From Bacteriovoracia bacterium (lineage in GTDB: Bacteria; Bdellovibrionota; Bacteriovoracia; Bacteriovoracales; Bacteriovoracaceae): a stretch of DNA of 43,194 nt. The notes beneath the pieces are model-generated. The model made no database searches, was not told the DNA's origin, and worked only from the letters and a program-made list of their open reading frames with translations. A program made the position numbers and the translations under genes. The stretch spans positions 1 through 43,194 of the forward strand of contig JAUIBX010000006.1 in assembly GCA_030427595.1 (NCBI GenBank), read 5' to 3'. Shown here in pieces: positions 23,328-31,484 of this stretch (positions are counted from its first letter, which is position 1; each line of letters opens with the position of its first letter).

Positions 23328-23636
23328 ATGAACGATGATCAACTCAATACACTCTTATCTGACCAACAATCTCTTGAAGACAATGGGTTCACCGTCAATG
23401 TCATGAACTCTCTTCCCAAAAGGCCAAACCATAAACTTCGAGCCTTTATTCTTCTAACTTCAACGACCCTTGGTTCAATCTGTGCACTTTACTTTATGGG
23501 TGGAGCTAGCAAAACCTTCTTAAGGGAAGTCTTTAATGGTTTAGTAAATTACCAGGGTAGTGGCCTTGCTATGATTTGCGGAGTTGTGCTTTTCTACGCC
23601 ACAATCTTTGTTTCTACGAGTGAGGAAATTAGTTAG
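23328..23636 (+). CDS. Small membrane protein, possible anti-sigma factor
   Basis: A 102-residue protein with a soluble N-terminal part (about 42 residues) and two membrane segments (FILLTSTTLGSICALYFMGG and GSGLAMICGVVLFYATIFV). It directly follows the ECF sigma gene. I see no HxxxCxxC zinc motif of ZAS anti-sigma factors. The role is inferred from position and topology. A strong bidirectional terminator follows. Confidence 0.7.
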   Translation: MNDDQLNTLLSDQQSLEDNGFTVNVMNSLPKRPNHKLRAFILLTSTTLGSICALYFMGGASKTFLREVFNGLVNYQGSGLAMICGVVLFYATIFVSTSEEIS

Positions 23637-23661
23637 GTGCGACTCTTCATAATAAAGATCA

Positions 23662-23690
23662 AAAAAAGGCACGAAATTCGTGCCTTTTTT
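23662..23690. terminator. Bidirectional Rho-independent terminator
   Basis: AAAGGCACGAA/TTCGTGCCTTT has an 11-bp stem flanked by A and T runs, so it can stop the sigma operon from the left and the convergent TPR gene from the right. Confidence 0.92.
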
Positions 23691-23708
23691 ATTAAAAGTT
23701 AAATTCTT

Positions 23709-24464
23709 TTAAATTTCAGAAAGTAGCTTTTTCGCCGTCTCTTTGTGCTTTACATCTGGTGGGTCGAAAATTGGCATAGACCCAATTTTTTCGAGAACCT
23801 TCTTAGCTTCAGCCTTTTCATCTTGATCGATCAAGCTCTTAGCGTAGTCGAGATTAAAAGGGATTGAATTAGGGGCCATTGAAACGGCTTCTTTTAAAAG
23901 CTTACGCCCCTTACTTTTAGAGGCCCATCCAAGACCCAAGGGGATTCGCATAACCTTTGGCTTTGCACCAAGCTTAAGGTGAACACGACCCAAAATGTAA
24001 CTTGCAAGTGCTTTATTGTAGGAGCCTGCAGGAGCCAACTCTAAAACCTTCTTTGCATCTTTTCTCACATCAAGAACTAAGGCACGTGACTCTAGGATAC
24101 CTTTATAAAGACCAAGCTTTCCTTTTGCAGCCGCTCTTCTCAGGTAACCTTCCGCTTCATTGGGGTTGGCCGCCACAGCATCTGAAGCAATCTTTTCAGC
24201 TTGCTCATAAAGTTTCACTTTTTCATCCTCAGAGCTCACTCCATCAGCTCTCAAAGCCGTCACACGAGATTTTCTTGCCAAGAGCTCAACGCTCTTTGCA
24301 TTCTTTGATAGACCTGACTCGATACTCTTCATAGCATCATCAAGTTTATTTTGTGCAATAAGGCTATCAATGGCCTTGGCGGCTTCCGATTGGGCGTGAG
24401 TTAAACTTGAAAAAGATAGTACAAAAAAACTGACCAAGGTGATCAGAAAAAATCGTCGTTGCAT
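23709..24464 (-). CDS. Secreted TPR-type protein
   Basis: A 251-residue protein with signal peptide MQRRFFLITLVSFFVLSFSSLTHA. The rest is helical with tetratricopeptide-like repeats: LIAQNKLDDAMKSIESGLSKN, YEQAEKIASDAVAANPNEAE, YILGRVHLKLG and ALVLDVRKDAKKVLELAP. It is likely periplasmic and mediates protein contacts. No enzyme motif is seen. It is divergent from the next gene with only 48 bp between the starts, so both promoters share that gap. Confidence 0.8.
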   Translation of the reverse strand: MQRRFFLITLVSFFVLSFSSLTHAQSEAAKAIDSLIAQNKLDDAMKSIESGLSKNAKSVELLARKSRVTALRADGVSSEDEKVKLYEQAEKIASDAVAANPNEAEGYLRRAAAKGKLGLYKGILESRALVLDVRKDAKKVLELAPAGSYNKALASYILGRVHLKLGAKPKVMRIPLGLGWASKSKGRKLLKEAVSMAPNSIPFNLDYAKSLIDQDEKAEAKKVLEKIGSMPIFDPPDVKHKETAKKLLSEI

Positions 24465-24512
24465 AGTATTTCTCCCTTGCTATCCCAGAAGAATAGCACT
24501 TAAATTGAATTT

Positions 24513-25409
24513 ATGAAGTATTTAAATATTATATCAAAACGTGGTTTTTTACGAAGCCTGAGTATTCTTGGCTTCTTCCTCTTATCCCAAAATATTTGGG
24601 CACAAGCGACCAATCGCTTTACCTTAAATGCCCAACAACTTGGAAAGTCCAATGGTGTCTCTACCAATGATGTTCGAGTTCAGGGAAACCATCGTGTTCT
24701 CCTTGATGAAGACGGTGAAAACCTTCTTACTCTTGGACTTGGAGTAAGTCAGACTGTTCTCGAAGATGACACTCAAACAGGACCTGATCGCTACCGAGAA
24801 TTAAGAACTCTCGTTCCGACCTTTAGTTTAATGAAAATCCTCAATGAAGAGTATTCTTTAGTCGTAACTCTTAGACCTGGATTTTATGGCTCATTTGATG
24901 AAATGGGTGACGACTTCAGAATCGAAGGCGGTGTTGTTGTTACTAAGTTTATGTCTGAAAATCTTACGATGGGCTTTGGTCTAGGTCGCGGCACTAACTT
25001 TGGACGCGACCTTGTTGTGCCGCTCTTTCAATTTGTTTGGTTTGCTGATGAAAAGGTCGTTGTCCGCGGTCTTCTCCCTATTCGCGCCTCTGCATGGTAT
25101 ATCCCAAATCAAGATTGGGAGCTGGGTGTGATTTACCGTCTCCAAGGTAGCCTTTACAATATTGAAGGTGACACCAATATTGCAGGTGCTAGACAAGTTG
25201 GATTTGCAGCGGCCCATGTTGGTGCGGGTGCGCGCTATAAACTTTTTGGAACAAACTTTCTTTCAGTTGAGGCGGGCGTAACTGCTCTTCGCCGCTATCT
25301 CTGGACCAATGAAACAGGTACCTCGGTTAAAATCACTGATGATCCATGGCGTGACCGTGATCTGGATCGTGTTCCCTACATTAATGTTGGTTGGGTTCAA
25401 AAGTTTTAA
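24513..25409 (+). CDS. Putative outer-membrane protein
   Basis: A 298-residue protein with a signal sequence ending NIWAQA. The mature part has many predicted beta strands with Gly and aromatic residues (LLTLGLGVSQTV, YSLVVTLRPGFYGSF, LTMGFGLGRG, WELGVIYRLQGSLYN) and ends in Phe (VGWVQKF), the usual outer-membrane barrel end. It resembles uncharacterised barrels of predatory and other Gram-negative bacteria; the function is not known. No Shine-Dalgarno stronger than a weak GAA-type stretch is seen at the start. Confidence 0.75.
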   Translation: MKYLNIISKRGFLRSLSILGFFLLSQNIWAQATNRFTLNAQQLGKSNGVSTNDVRVQGNHRVLLDEDGENLLTLGLGVSQTVLEDDTQTGPDRYRELRTLVPTFSLMKILNEEYSLVVTLRPGFYGSFDEMGDDFRIEGGVVVTKFMSENLTMGFGLGRGTNFGRDLVVPLFQFVWFADEKVVVRGLLPIRASAWYIPNQDWELGVIYRLQGSLYNIEGDTNIAGARQVGFAAAHVGAGARYKLFGTNFLSVEAGVTALRRYLWTNETGTSVKITDDPWRDRDLDRVPYINVGWVQKF

Positions 25410-25473
25410 ATACTAACAACCAAAGACTAAATAAGAATTCTATTTCTTCGCCTGTAAGGATTCCTCCTTGCGT

Positions 25474-25507
25474 TCGTTTCCTTTTCCCCTGAAAATAAAA
25501 GGAACGA
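25474..25507 (+). other. Hairpin in the leader of the next gene
   Basis: TCGTTTCCTTTT pairs with AAAAGGAACGA around an eleven-base loop, with one bulged base. It ends nine bases before the AGGAG of the gene at 25523. It may stabilise or regulate that mRNA; no T-run follows. Confidence 0.4.
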
Positions 25508-25522
25508 GAAAAGGAGTTCTTA

Positions 25523-26323
25523 ATGAAGAAGTTGACTATTTTACTACTTGCCCTTGGCCTCAATTCCCTTATGGCCGCGGGACCAAGCCTTGATAATATT
25601 ACCGCTGATGATTTTGATAAAATCTCTGAGGAGTTTTCTGCAAACTTTGTCCACAGACCTGTATCCCCTGCGAGTCCCTTGGGCACAGTTTTTGGGTTTG
25701 AAGTTGGTCTCATTGCCGGGTTAACAGATGCTCCAGAAATCGCCAATATTTCACGAAGAGAAAATCCAACTGAAGCCGATCCTTTCGATCAAATTGCTCA
25801 TGCTGGTCTCTATGCTTCTGTCTCAGTTCCATTTGGTCTGACAGGTGAACTTATCCTACTTCCAGAAACAGAACTTGGTGATGTGAGTATTTCTCATACT
25901 TCCATGGGACTAAAATGGACCTTTGGTAACTTACTTGGAATTCCTGTTATTGATATGGCAGTAAGAGGTCACTTTAGCTCAAGTGAATTGTCCTACTCAG
26001 ATACTATCGATTCAGTAGCGACGAGTATTAGTCTTGATAACACCACTTATGGAGTTAATCTTCTTGTGAGTGGTAACCTTCTTTTAGTTGAACCTTTTGC
26101 AGGTGTAGGGATCGTTACCCGTGACACAGAACTTTCAGCTTCTGGTTCAGCTCAAATCTTTGATACCACTTATACGACTGCTCAAAGTCAGTCTATCGAC
26201 GGTACATCAGCACAAGTTTTTGCTGGAGTTCAAGCGAATCTTTTGATCGCAAAAGTCGCCGCTCAGTACGAAAATGTTTTTGGTACAAGTGTGACTAGTG
26301 TAAAGCTAACTTTCGGCTTCTAG
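25523..26323 (+). CDS. Putative outer-membrane protein (DUF6588-like)
   Basis: A 266-residue protein with signal peptide MKKLTILLLALGLNSLMAAG and an AAAAGGAG ribosome binding site. After a short linker (NITADDFDKISEEFSANF) the sequence is rich in beta strands (GTVFGFEVGLIAGL, HAGLYASVSVPFGLTGELILLP) and ends VKLTFGF. This matches barrels of the DUF6588 type by general pattern only. The function is unknown. Its stop shares 4 bp with the convergent gene at 26320. Confidence 0.72.
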   Translation: MKKLTILLLALGLNSLMAAGPSLDNITADDFDKISEEFSANFVHRPVSPASPLGTVFGFEVGLIAGLTDAPEIANISRRENPTEADPFDQIAHAGLYASVSVPFGLTGELILLPETELGDVSISHTSMGLKWTFGNLLGIPVIDMAVRGHFSSSELSYSDTIDSVATSISLDNTTYGVNLLVSGNLLLVEPFAGVGIVTRDTELSASGSAQIFDTTYTTAQSQSIDGTSAQVFAGVQANLLIAKVAAQYENVFGTSVTSVKLTFGF

Positions 26324-26631
26324 AGTTCATCCCACAGAGTCGGCTCTTCTTCCTCACACTCTAGTGAAGAAAAGGAGGGCTGACCATTTTCAACAATTCC
26401 AACTCCAACACATTCATACGTTGTATCAAGATAGGGATCAGTTGGATGCTCATCATCGTATTTAAATGAAACCTCTTCACCGTCAAACTCAAGAAAGTAA
26501 ATTTCAATTGTGTTGTCATTAAGATACTTCTGAGCAGCAACTTCCCACTGAGCTAGCTGAGCACTATCAGCTGCAAAGGACAGGGAAAGGTAAAACATAG
26601 AAAGCAGGGTCACTAGGGCAATTGGCTTCAT
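26320..26631 (-). CDS. Small secreted acidic protein of unknown function
   Basis: A 103-residue protein with signal peptide MKPIALVTLLSMFYLSLSFAA. The mature part is very acidic (EFDGEEVSFKYDDEHPTDP and the C-terminal CEEEEPTLWDEL) with two cysteines (TYECVGVG, SLECEEE) that may form a disulfide. I recognise no family. It is monocistronic by layout. Confidence 0.7.
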   Translation of the reverse strand: MKPIALVTLLSMFYLSLSFAADSAQLAQWEVAAQKYLNDNTIEIYFLEFDGEEVSFKYDDEHPTDPYLDTTYECVGVGIVENGQPSFSSLECEEEEPTLWDEL

Positions 26632-26715
26632 CTTTAAGACTCCTCATATAATTACAGGAAATCTATCCCCAAAGGAGAACCTCAGTAACTCCAAAAGGTA
26701 AAAAATATAGGGGGA

Positions 26716-27711
26716 TCAGGCGGCTTTTTTGCGGCTGTGAAAAGCTATGGAGAGGGCCTCAACAACACGGTCGATATATTTAGGATTCCACATCTTACCG
26801 TTATCGAGTTCAATGACCTTGATCGCCTTCCTTGTACGTTCATGAGCAGGAAGTTGCTTATTTTCCACTAGGACATTATCAAAAACGTTCGCCATACTCA
26901 CAATCTGGGACAACTCATAAATCTCATCACCTGCTAGGCCCTTGGGATAACCATGACCATTAAATTGCTCATGATGTTGCTGGATAATTGTGAGGACTTG
27001 GGTAGGTATTCCTTGAGTTTTCCTCATCATTTTCACGCCAGTCAAGGGATGCTCTTGTATAGCATGGGAGTACATTCGATTGGCTTGGTTTTCCAATATT
27101 TTAGGATCTATTTTAAGTTTTCCATAATCATGAAAGATTGAACCCATATAAATATTTTCTAAAACAAATTGATGACCGTGACCGAGTACCATGGCGATAT
27201 AAACGGCTAGGTTGGCCACATTAATGGAATGGTCAGCAACTGTAGAATTCTTACTTAACATTAAGGCGATGGCCTGAGCAGTTATAGGGTTCTCTTTAAT
27301 CTCCTCTACAAACTCTTTAACATTACTTTGAAGGGCATCTACAATTTCATCATTGAGCTCTTCTTCAAAGTAGACGTCATATACTTTTTCTTTGAAGTCC
27401 TTTGAACGGTTGAAGAAACCGCGATTTTCCTCGCCAAACTGATCAACGAAAGTCGTCTCCTCTTCCTCATTAGATTGATTAATCCACTCTAGGAAGGTCA
27501 TGATTTCATCTGCTGGGATGTAAATATTCTTTACTCCCTTAGCGATGAAGAGCTCATACTTTTCTGATTCAATGGTGTCGCCCTTACTTTTAAATTTAAT
27601 AAATTTCTTATCCACCTTGAGGTAGATATCAGTCGGCAAAGGTCGCTCAGGGTCGACCTTAGAGAGAATCACTAGAGAAAAGCCGTCTTCCGACAAATCG
27701 TTATTACTCAT
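26716..27711 (-). CDS. HD-GYP-domain protein (putative cyclic-di-GMP phosphodiesterase)
   Basis: A 331-residue protein. The N-terminal 140 residues are a DUF3391-like or unknown regulatory domain. The C-terminal HD-GYP domain has His161 (DHSINVANL), His194-Asp195 with Lys198 (FHDYGKLKID), His221, His246-His247 (QQHHEQF) and GYP at 254-256 (NGHGYPKGL). These are the metal-binding and signature residues, so c-di-GMP hydrolysis is likely; in Bdellovibrio c-di-GMP controls predatory and free growth, which is background and not shown here. No receiver domain is fused. Confidence 0.92.
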   Translation of the reverse strand: MSNNDLSEDGFSLVILSKVDPERPLPTDIYLKVDKKFIKFKSKGDTIESEKYELFIAKGVKNIYIPADEIMTFLEWINQSNEEEETTFVDQFGEENRGFFNRSKDFKEKVYDVYFEEELNDEIVDALQSNVKEFVEEIKENPITAQAIALMLSKNSTVADHSINVANLAVYIAMVLGHGHQFVLENIYMGSIFHDYGKLKIDPKILENQANRMYSHAIQEHPLTGVKMMRKTQGIPTQVLTIIQQHHEQFNGHGYPKGLAGDEIYELSQIVSMANVFDNVLVENKQLPAHERTRKAIKVIELDNGKMWNPKYIDRVVEALSIAFHSRKKAA

Positions 27712-27772
27712 ACTCGATTATTTATCGGAGACCTAATTCCAAAGGTTTAGGGAATTCGTCGAGATTCATAGA

Positions 27773-27799
27773 AAAAGGGCCTAGATTTAGGCCCTTTTA
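27773..27799 (-). terminator. Rho-independent terminator
   Basis: AAAGGGCCTA-GATT-TAGGCCCTTT, with A-rich sequence to its left, reads on the minus strand as a strong stem followed by T. It ends the transcript of the gene at 27835-28716. Confidence 0.88.
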
Positions 27800-27834
27800 T
27801 TTACGTAACTATCTGAAATTATGTTATGGCGTCT

Positions 27835-28716
27835 TTACTCAGGCCTCACGATGAAGAAATTATCTTCGTCGTCATATCGTCTCGGGCGCCAAGTGTCCTC
27901 ATCGTCAAAGCCGACATCTTCCCCTACACGAGTTCTTCTTTCAGACTCCGAACGACCGATACTAAGAATTGCTCTCACATCAGAATCAAGATCTGGAGCG
28001 GAAATATCTCTTTCAACCTGACGGCGAATGGCTTCCACATCAATTTCAAAATCTTGAACTCTTTCACCTGCTGCGATCTCGCGCTCACAAGAGATATTGG
28101 TGTAATAACTAAATTCCATCCAATCATTGCGAGAGGGACGCTCTCTATTAAATGTATGAACAATATCTTTTGCCTTTCTAAAAAGAGCTGCAGGTCTCAT
28201 TTCAAAAACTCTTTCAGGGGCATTCTCAAGATCTCTCATCGAGCGAGCATTGATTCGCTGACTTTGAGTACTTGTGATCGCCTTCTCAAAACCTAGAGTT
28301 TCACAAACCTTATCTGCAGAAGTTTCGTATTCCTTATCTTTCTTTGTAAGCCTCACAAAACCTGTAAAAGGTACTCTTAGAAGGTTTTTAGGGTGATTTA
28401 GCATTTGATCTAAGTCGAAAGATTGAACAATCTTTCCCGCCCTTTCCCCACGAGCGACAGCTTCACTTTCTTCAATTCGTCTTTCGACTTCTTCAAGACG
28501 ATCCGCCACCGTCTTCTTATATTCTTCTGCTCTTTTAATAAGCTTAGTTGTTCCAAACTGCTCTTTACAGGTAAGAAAGTCCTCCATGGTATAACCACTG
28601 GTGTTTTCTTTCTTATTCAGTTCATAATAAACAATTTCACAAGGATGCTCGAAGCTCGCCGCTTGAACGGATGCTCCAGACACCATAACTAGGGCAGCTG
28701 CCATTAATGCTTTCAT
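27835..28716 (-). CDS. Secreted protein of unknown function
   Basis: A 293-residue protein starting at the ATG at 28716, which has AGAGGAG five bases upstream. A longer frame to 28779 adds 21 residues before the signal peptide and is unlikely. The signal peptide is MKALMAAALVMVSGASVQAA. A charged helical part follows (KRAEEYKKTVADRLEEVERRIEESEAVARGERAGK), likely a coiled coil, then a mixed domain with several cysteines and a very charged acidic/basic tail (FDDEDTWRPRRYDDEDNFF). No family is recognised. Confidence 0.75.
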   Translation of the reverse strand: MKALMAAALVMVSGASVQAASFEHPCEIVYYELNKKENTSGYTMEDFLTCKEQFGTTKLIKRAEEYKKTVADRLEEVERRIEESEAVARGERAGKIVQSFDLDQMLNHPKNLLRVPFTGFVRLTKKDKEYETSADKVCETLGFEKAITSTQSQRINARSMRDLENAPERVFEMRPAALFRKAKDIVHTFNRERPSRNDWMEFSYYTNISCEREIAAGERVQDFEIDVEAIRRQVERDISAPDLDSDVRAILSIGRSESERRTRVGEDVGFDDEDTWRPRRYDDEDNFFIVRPE

Positions 28717-28908
28717 CTCTTCTCCTCTCGATTGTGCAAATAAAATAAACACTTTTAATAGCAGCAAAGTTGGTGCCAAAAATCACACTACAAGTAGCTG
28801 AATTCTTATGCGAACTTTGCCATTTTTACGGCCTAAATTTGATAAGTGTCGAATATTTAAACAAAGAGGAAGATTGACCGCTGGACTTTTATCAGGGATT
28901 TTAAGGGA

Positions 28909-29172
28909 ATGGATTTTAGAATTATTGTGTTTGGAATGATGGCAGTTTTGGCCCTCCTCTTTATAGGGTCTAAATTCTTTATTCCCAAAGAAAAAAATAA
29001 AGGTATGACAGAGGCCCTCTTCGCTGAAAGTGTTATGGCCTTTAAAAAGACGCCATCAAAAGAGACCTATGAGAAGTGCGTTGAAGCAGCTAAAGAGCTA
29101 AGCTTTCTTAAAGGTAAAGACGAAAGTGATATTCGCAACTACCTCAAAGACCAGGGAATCACTTTTTCTTAA
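28909..29172 (+). CDS. Small membrane-anchored protein of unknown function
   Basis: An 87-residue protein with one N-terminal membrane segment (IIVFGMMAVLALLFIGSKFF) and a soluble helical tail (EALFAESVMAFKKTPSKETYEKCVEAAKELSFLKGKDESDI). The GGGA-type ribosome binding site is just before the ATG. Its last 14 bp overlap the end of the convergent gene. The family is not recognised. Confidence 0.65.
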   Translation: MDFRIIVFGMMAVLALLFIGSKFFIPKEKNKGMTEALFAESVMAFKKTPSKETYEKCVEAAKELSFLKGKDESDIRNYLKDQGITFS

Positions 29173-29569
29173 AAGAAATTTTTAGATTGATTGATTGTTT
29201 TTTTAAGTCGCCTTTCAAATTAAACCCATCTTTAATGGGCTCCAGTGAGAATTTAAATGTTAGGTCTTCCTTCTTAGAACCCTCATCTTTCTTAAGATAA
29301 CCTTCACATTCAAAAAGCCCCTCTGAAGCAATGATTCGGGCTTTCTTACAGAAGAGACCACCGTCTTTCTCAAAAAGAAAGAAGGCCTTCTTTAGATCAG
29401 GCCCCTCAAAGTAAAGCTGAGCTTCTTTGATAGAGGGAGTAGATTTACTATCCTTCAAAATATAAGTTCGGGGGTTTCCTTTGGTAAATACAGACAGACT
29501 TGCATGAGTTGAACTTAAGGCCATTGTGATTATTGTCAATTTGAATAAATATGGGATGATTCTCTTCAT
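29159..29569 (-). CDS. Small secreted protein of unknown function
   Basis: A 136-residue protein with a signal peptide (MKRIIPYLFKLTIITMALSSTHA). The mature part is a small, probably beta-rich domain with two cysteines (GLFCKKARII, GLFECEGYL) and a basic end. No family is recognised. Its ATG overlaps the ATG of the acyltransferase gene on the other strand in a shared CATG. Confidence 0.68.
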   Translation of the reverse strand: MKRIIPYLFKLTIITMALSSTHASLSVFTKGNPRTYILKDSKSTPSIKEAQLYFEGPDLKKAFFLFEKDGGLFCKKARIIASEGLFECEGYLKKDEGSKKEDLTFKFSLEPIKDGFNLKGDLKKQSINLKISFKKK

Positions 29570-30206
29570 GTCTTTAAAGCCTCTTTTTGCTTACTTTTTT
29601 ATCAAGCTACTATCTCTTAGCTATCGTTATGAATATCTTAACCCAAAAGAGGTTGAAAAAGTGCTCAAAGAACATGGCAACTATCTCTTTGCTCTTTGGC
29701 ACCAAAACCTCATTGGTGCCATTCTTAGCCAAAGCCACAAAAGTCATGCTGTTATTGTCTCTCCTTCAAACGATGGTGAACTTGTTGCGAGAACTTGCGA
29801 ACGTATGGGCCATAAAGTAGCAAGAGGTTCATCTTCAAGAGGAGGCCAAGCCGCTCTCAAGCAAATGATCCGCTTACTTAAAGAAGGAACTCCTGGTGCC
29901 ATAACTGTTGATGGCCCTCGAGGTCCAGCTCACGAAGCGAAGAAAGGAATTTTTGAGCTGGCCTACCTCACCCGTACCCCTATTATTCCCCTAACTGTTC
30001 TGCCCACATCTTATTGGACAGTTAAAAAAAGTTGGGATCATTTTAAAATTCCTAAGCCTTTTACACGTTTTAGAATTCACTTTGGCGCACCTCTCCTAAT
30101 AGACAAAGACTCAAAAAATGATCATTTCAATCAAGCGTCATTAGACCTTAAGCAGCAATTGGAACGTAGCGAAGACTATATAAATTCAATACTTGGCGAT
30201 TCCTGA
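29568..30206 (+). CDS. DUF374-family lysophospholipid/lipid A-type acyltransferase
   Basis: A 212-residue protein from the ATG at 29568; in-frame ATG at 29556 and GTG at 29526 are alternatives because no strong ribosome binding site is seen. It has the DUF374/LPLAT-like pattern: FALWHQNLIGA (the catalytic His in a WHxxLIGA segment), VSPSNDGELVARTCERMG, RGSSSRGGQAAL, VDGPRGPAHEAKKGI and IPLTVLP. These proteins transfer acyl groups to lipids, probably at the inner membrane. The start lies inside the start of the minus-strand secreted-protein gene, so the two are transcribed from overlapping divergent promoters. Confidence 0.9.
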   Translation: MSLKPLFAYFFIKLLSLSYRYEYLNPKEVEKVLKEHGNYLFALWHQNLIGAILSQSHKSHAVIVSPSNDGELVARTCERMGHKVARGSSSRGGQAALKQMIRLLKEGTPGAITVDGPRGPAHEAKKGIFELAYLTRTPIIPLTVLPTSYWTVKKSWDHFKIPKPFTRFRIHFGAPLLIDKDSKNDHFNQASLDLKQQLERSEDYINSILGDS

Positions 30207-30246
30207 CAAGCGTTAAAATGTTCTTTCCTGCCGCTTACAGTTTTCA

Positions 30247-30274
30247 TTGAAACCTTGTACTTTCTAACTAGAAT
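30247..30274 (+). promoter_or_regulatory. Sigma70-type promoter of the histone gene
   Basis: TTGAAA (30247-30252) and TAGAAT (30269-30274) are spaced by 16 bp, close to consensus. The predicted leader is about 50 bases and ends with an AAGGAG ribosome binding site, which suggests high expression. Confidence 0.65.
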
Positions 30275-30330
30275 ACTCCTACGTACAAAATGAACAATGA
30301 CGAACACTCAACTTAATAAGGAGAAATAAA

Positions 30331-30516
30331 ATGGCTAAAGAATTAGACATGCTACTCGTAGGCTCAAAAACAAAAGAAGCTCTTAAATCAACAGGTCTTA
30401 ACGTATCTGGTGAAGCTCTCGACAAGCTTAACGAAAAAGTTCATCAGCTTGTAAAAGAAGCTCAGGAAAGATGTGTAAATAACGGTAGAAAAACTGTTAA
30501 GGCCACTGATTTCTAA
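30331..30516 (+). CDS. Bacterial single-histone-fold protein (HBb type)
   Basis: A 61-residue protein with the histone-fold layout: a short first helix (KTKEALKSTG), a long middle helix (residues 25-50, SGEALDKLNEKVHQLVKEAQERC) and the L2 loop NGRKTVKATDF. The GRKTVKATD segment is close to archaeal histone GRKTIKAED. Arg53 and Asp60 occupy the places of the conserved Arg-Asp pair. It ends soon after, so the third helix is almost absent, as in the described Bdellovibrio histone Bd0055. It probably dimerises and binds DNA as an abundant chromatin protein. It is monocistronic with its own promoter and strong terminator. Confidence 0.9.
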   Translation: MAKELDMLLVGSKTKEALKSTGLNVSGEALDKLNEKVHQLVKEAQERCVNNGRKTVKATDF

Positions 30517-30536
30517 TTAAAGAAATTTATAAGCGA

Positions 30537-30567
30537 TAAAGGCCGGACCAAGTCCGGCCTTTTTTTT
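30537..30567 (+). terminator. Rho-independent terminator after the histone gene
   Basis: AAGGCCGGAC-CAA-GTCCGGCCTT followed by eight T. The stem is GC-rich and perfect, one of the strongest terminators in the window. Confidence 0.95.
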
Positions 30568-30607
30568 GTCAGCTTTTGCACCTCAAAAAAAGAATTCGGA
30601 ACCTCAT

Positions 30608-30901
30608 ATGGATCTTAAAGAAAAACTCGAAAAAGAAATTTTAGAAACCACTTGGGAGCCTCTTGCGCCCCACTTTGCTCGAGGGAGTGTTTACCTTCTC
30701 GATCAAGACCTAGAGCTCATTGAGGTGGGTCAGGCCATGGCCGAAGATAATGTCGCTCAAATTAAGACATGGTTAGATGACGGGCTTATGTGTCCTCCAA
30801 CGCCAGAAGAGGCCACTGCTTTTGCTAAAAACTCTGATTACACCTTTAAAATGCTCATTATTGAACCCTATGTCCTTATTCAAAAAAGGCTTCAAGCATG
30901 A
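30608..30901 (+). CDS. DUF2288-family protein
   Basis: A 97-residue protein from the ATG at 30608. The longer frame from 30566 would begin inside the histone terminator and is rejected. The sequence LEKEILETTWEPLAPHFARG and LELIEVGQAMAEDNVAQIKTWLDDGLM matches DUF2288, a small family of unknown role found in many proteobacteria. The stop overlaps the start of the DUF1499 gene as ATGA, so the two are coupled. Confidence 0.82.
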   Translation: MDLKEKLEKEILETTWEPLAPHFARGSVYLLDQDLELIEVGQAMAEDNVAQIKTWLDDGLMCPPTPEEATAFAKNSDYTFKMLIIEPYVLIQKRLQA

Positions 30902-31353
30902 AGAAAATAACCCACATCTTATTCTTACTATCTCTTTTGACTGGCTGTTCTTCTCCACGGCCCACTAATCTCGGATTAGTTGAAAAGGGAAATCAAAAGC
31001 TATTGAGGAAGTGTCCTGATTCTCCCAATTGCATCAATAGCCACTATTCAGACGATAAAGACCACTACCTTGAACCTCTAAAGTATGAGACATCCAAAGA
31101 AGAAGCCAAAAAACTTCTTTTGCGAATTCTTAAAAATACTTCCAACGTTCAAGTTGTTACAGAGGAAGCTAACTATATTCATGCTGAGTTCACCTCTTCT
31201 CTTTTTAAATTTGTTGATGATGTAGAGTTCAATCTTCACAAAGAGGGTCTCATTCACTTCAGAAGCGCCTCTCGCTTAGGTTATTCCGACCTAGGCGCCA
31301 ATAAAAAACGAATGAGTCAGATTAGCTTTCGCTTCTATCAAAATGATATGTAG
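30898..31353 (+). CDS. DUF1499-family lipoprotein
   Basis: A 151-residue lipoprotein with signal MKKITHILFLLSLLTGCSS (lipobox LTGC, Cys17). The DUF1499 pattern is clear: LRKCPDSPNCINSHYSDD, VQVVTEEANYIHAEFTS, LFKFVDDVEF and FRSASRLGYSDLGANKKRM. The function of the family is unknown. Translation is coupled to the DUF2288 gene through an ATGA overlap. Confidence 0.9.
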   Translation: MKKITHILFLLSLLTGCSSPRPTNLGLVEKGNQKLLRKCPDSPNCINSHYSDDKDHYLEPLKYETSKEEAKKLLLRILKNTSNVQVVTEEANYIHAEFTSSLFKFVDDVEFNLHKEGLIHFRSASRLGYSDLGANKKRMSQISFRFYQNDM

Positions 31354-31386
31354 TCGCGTACTTTCAGCTACTTAGAACCCAAAAAA

Positions 31387-31400
31387 GTGATTTAAATCAT
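31387..31400. promoter_or_regulatory. FNR-box-like palindrome upstream of fnr
   Basis: GTGATTTAAATCAT has the TGAT-N4-ATCA core of an FNR/CRP site (consensus TTGAT-N4-ATCAA). It lies 85 bp before the fnr start, consistent with autoregulation. Confidence 0.65.
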
Positions 31401-31484
31401 TAAAATTTAACTGGTTTATGTTAAATTAAAGGCTGTTTAATAATAGTTTAAGGTTTATCCTTTGACTTTTTAGGACCTTTTGCA

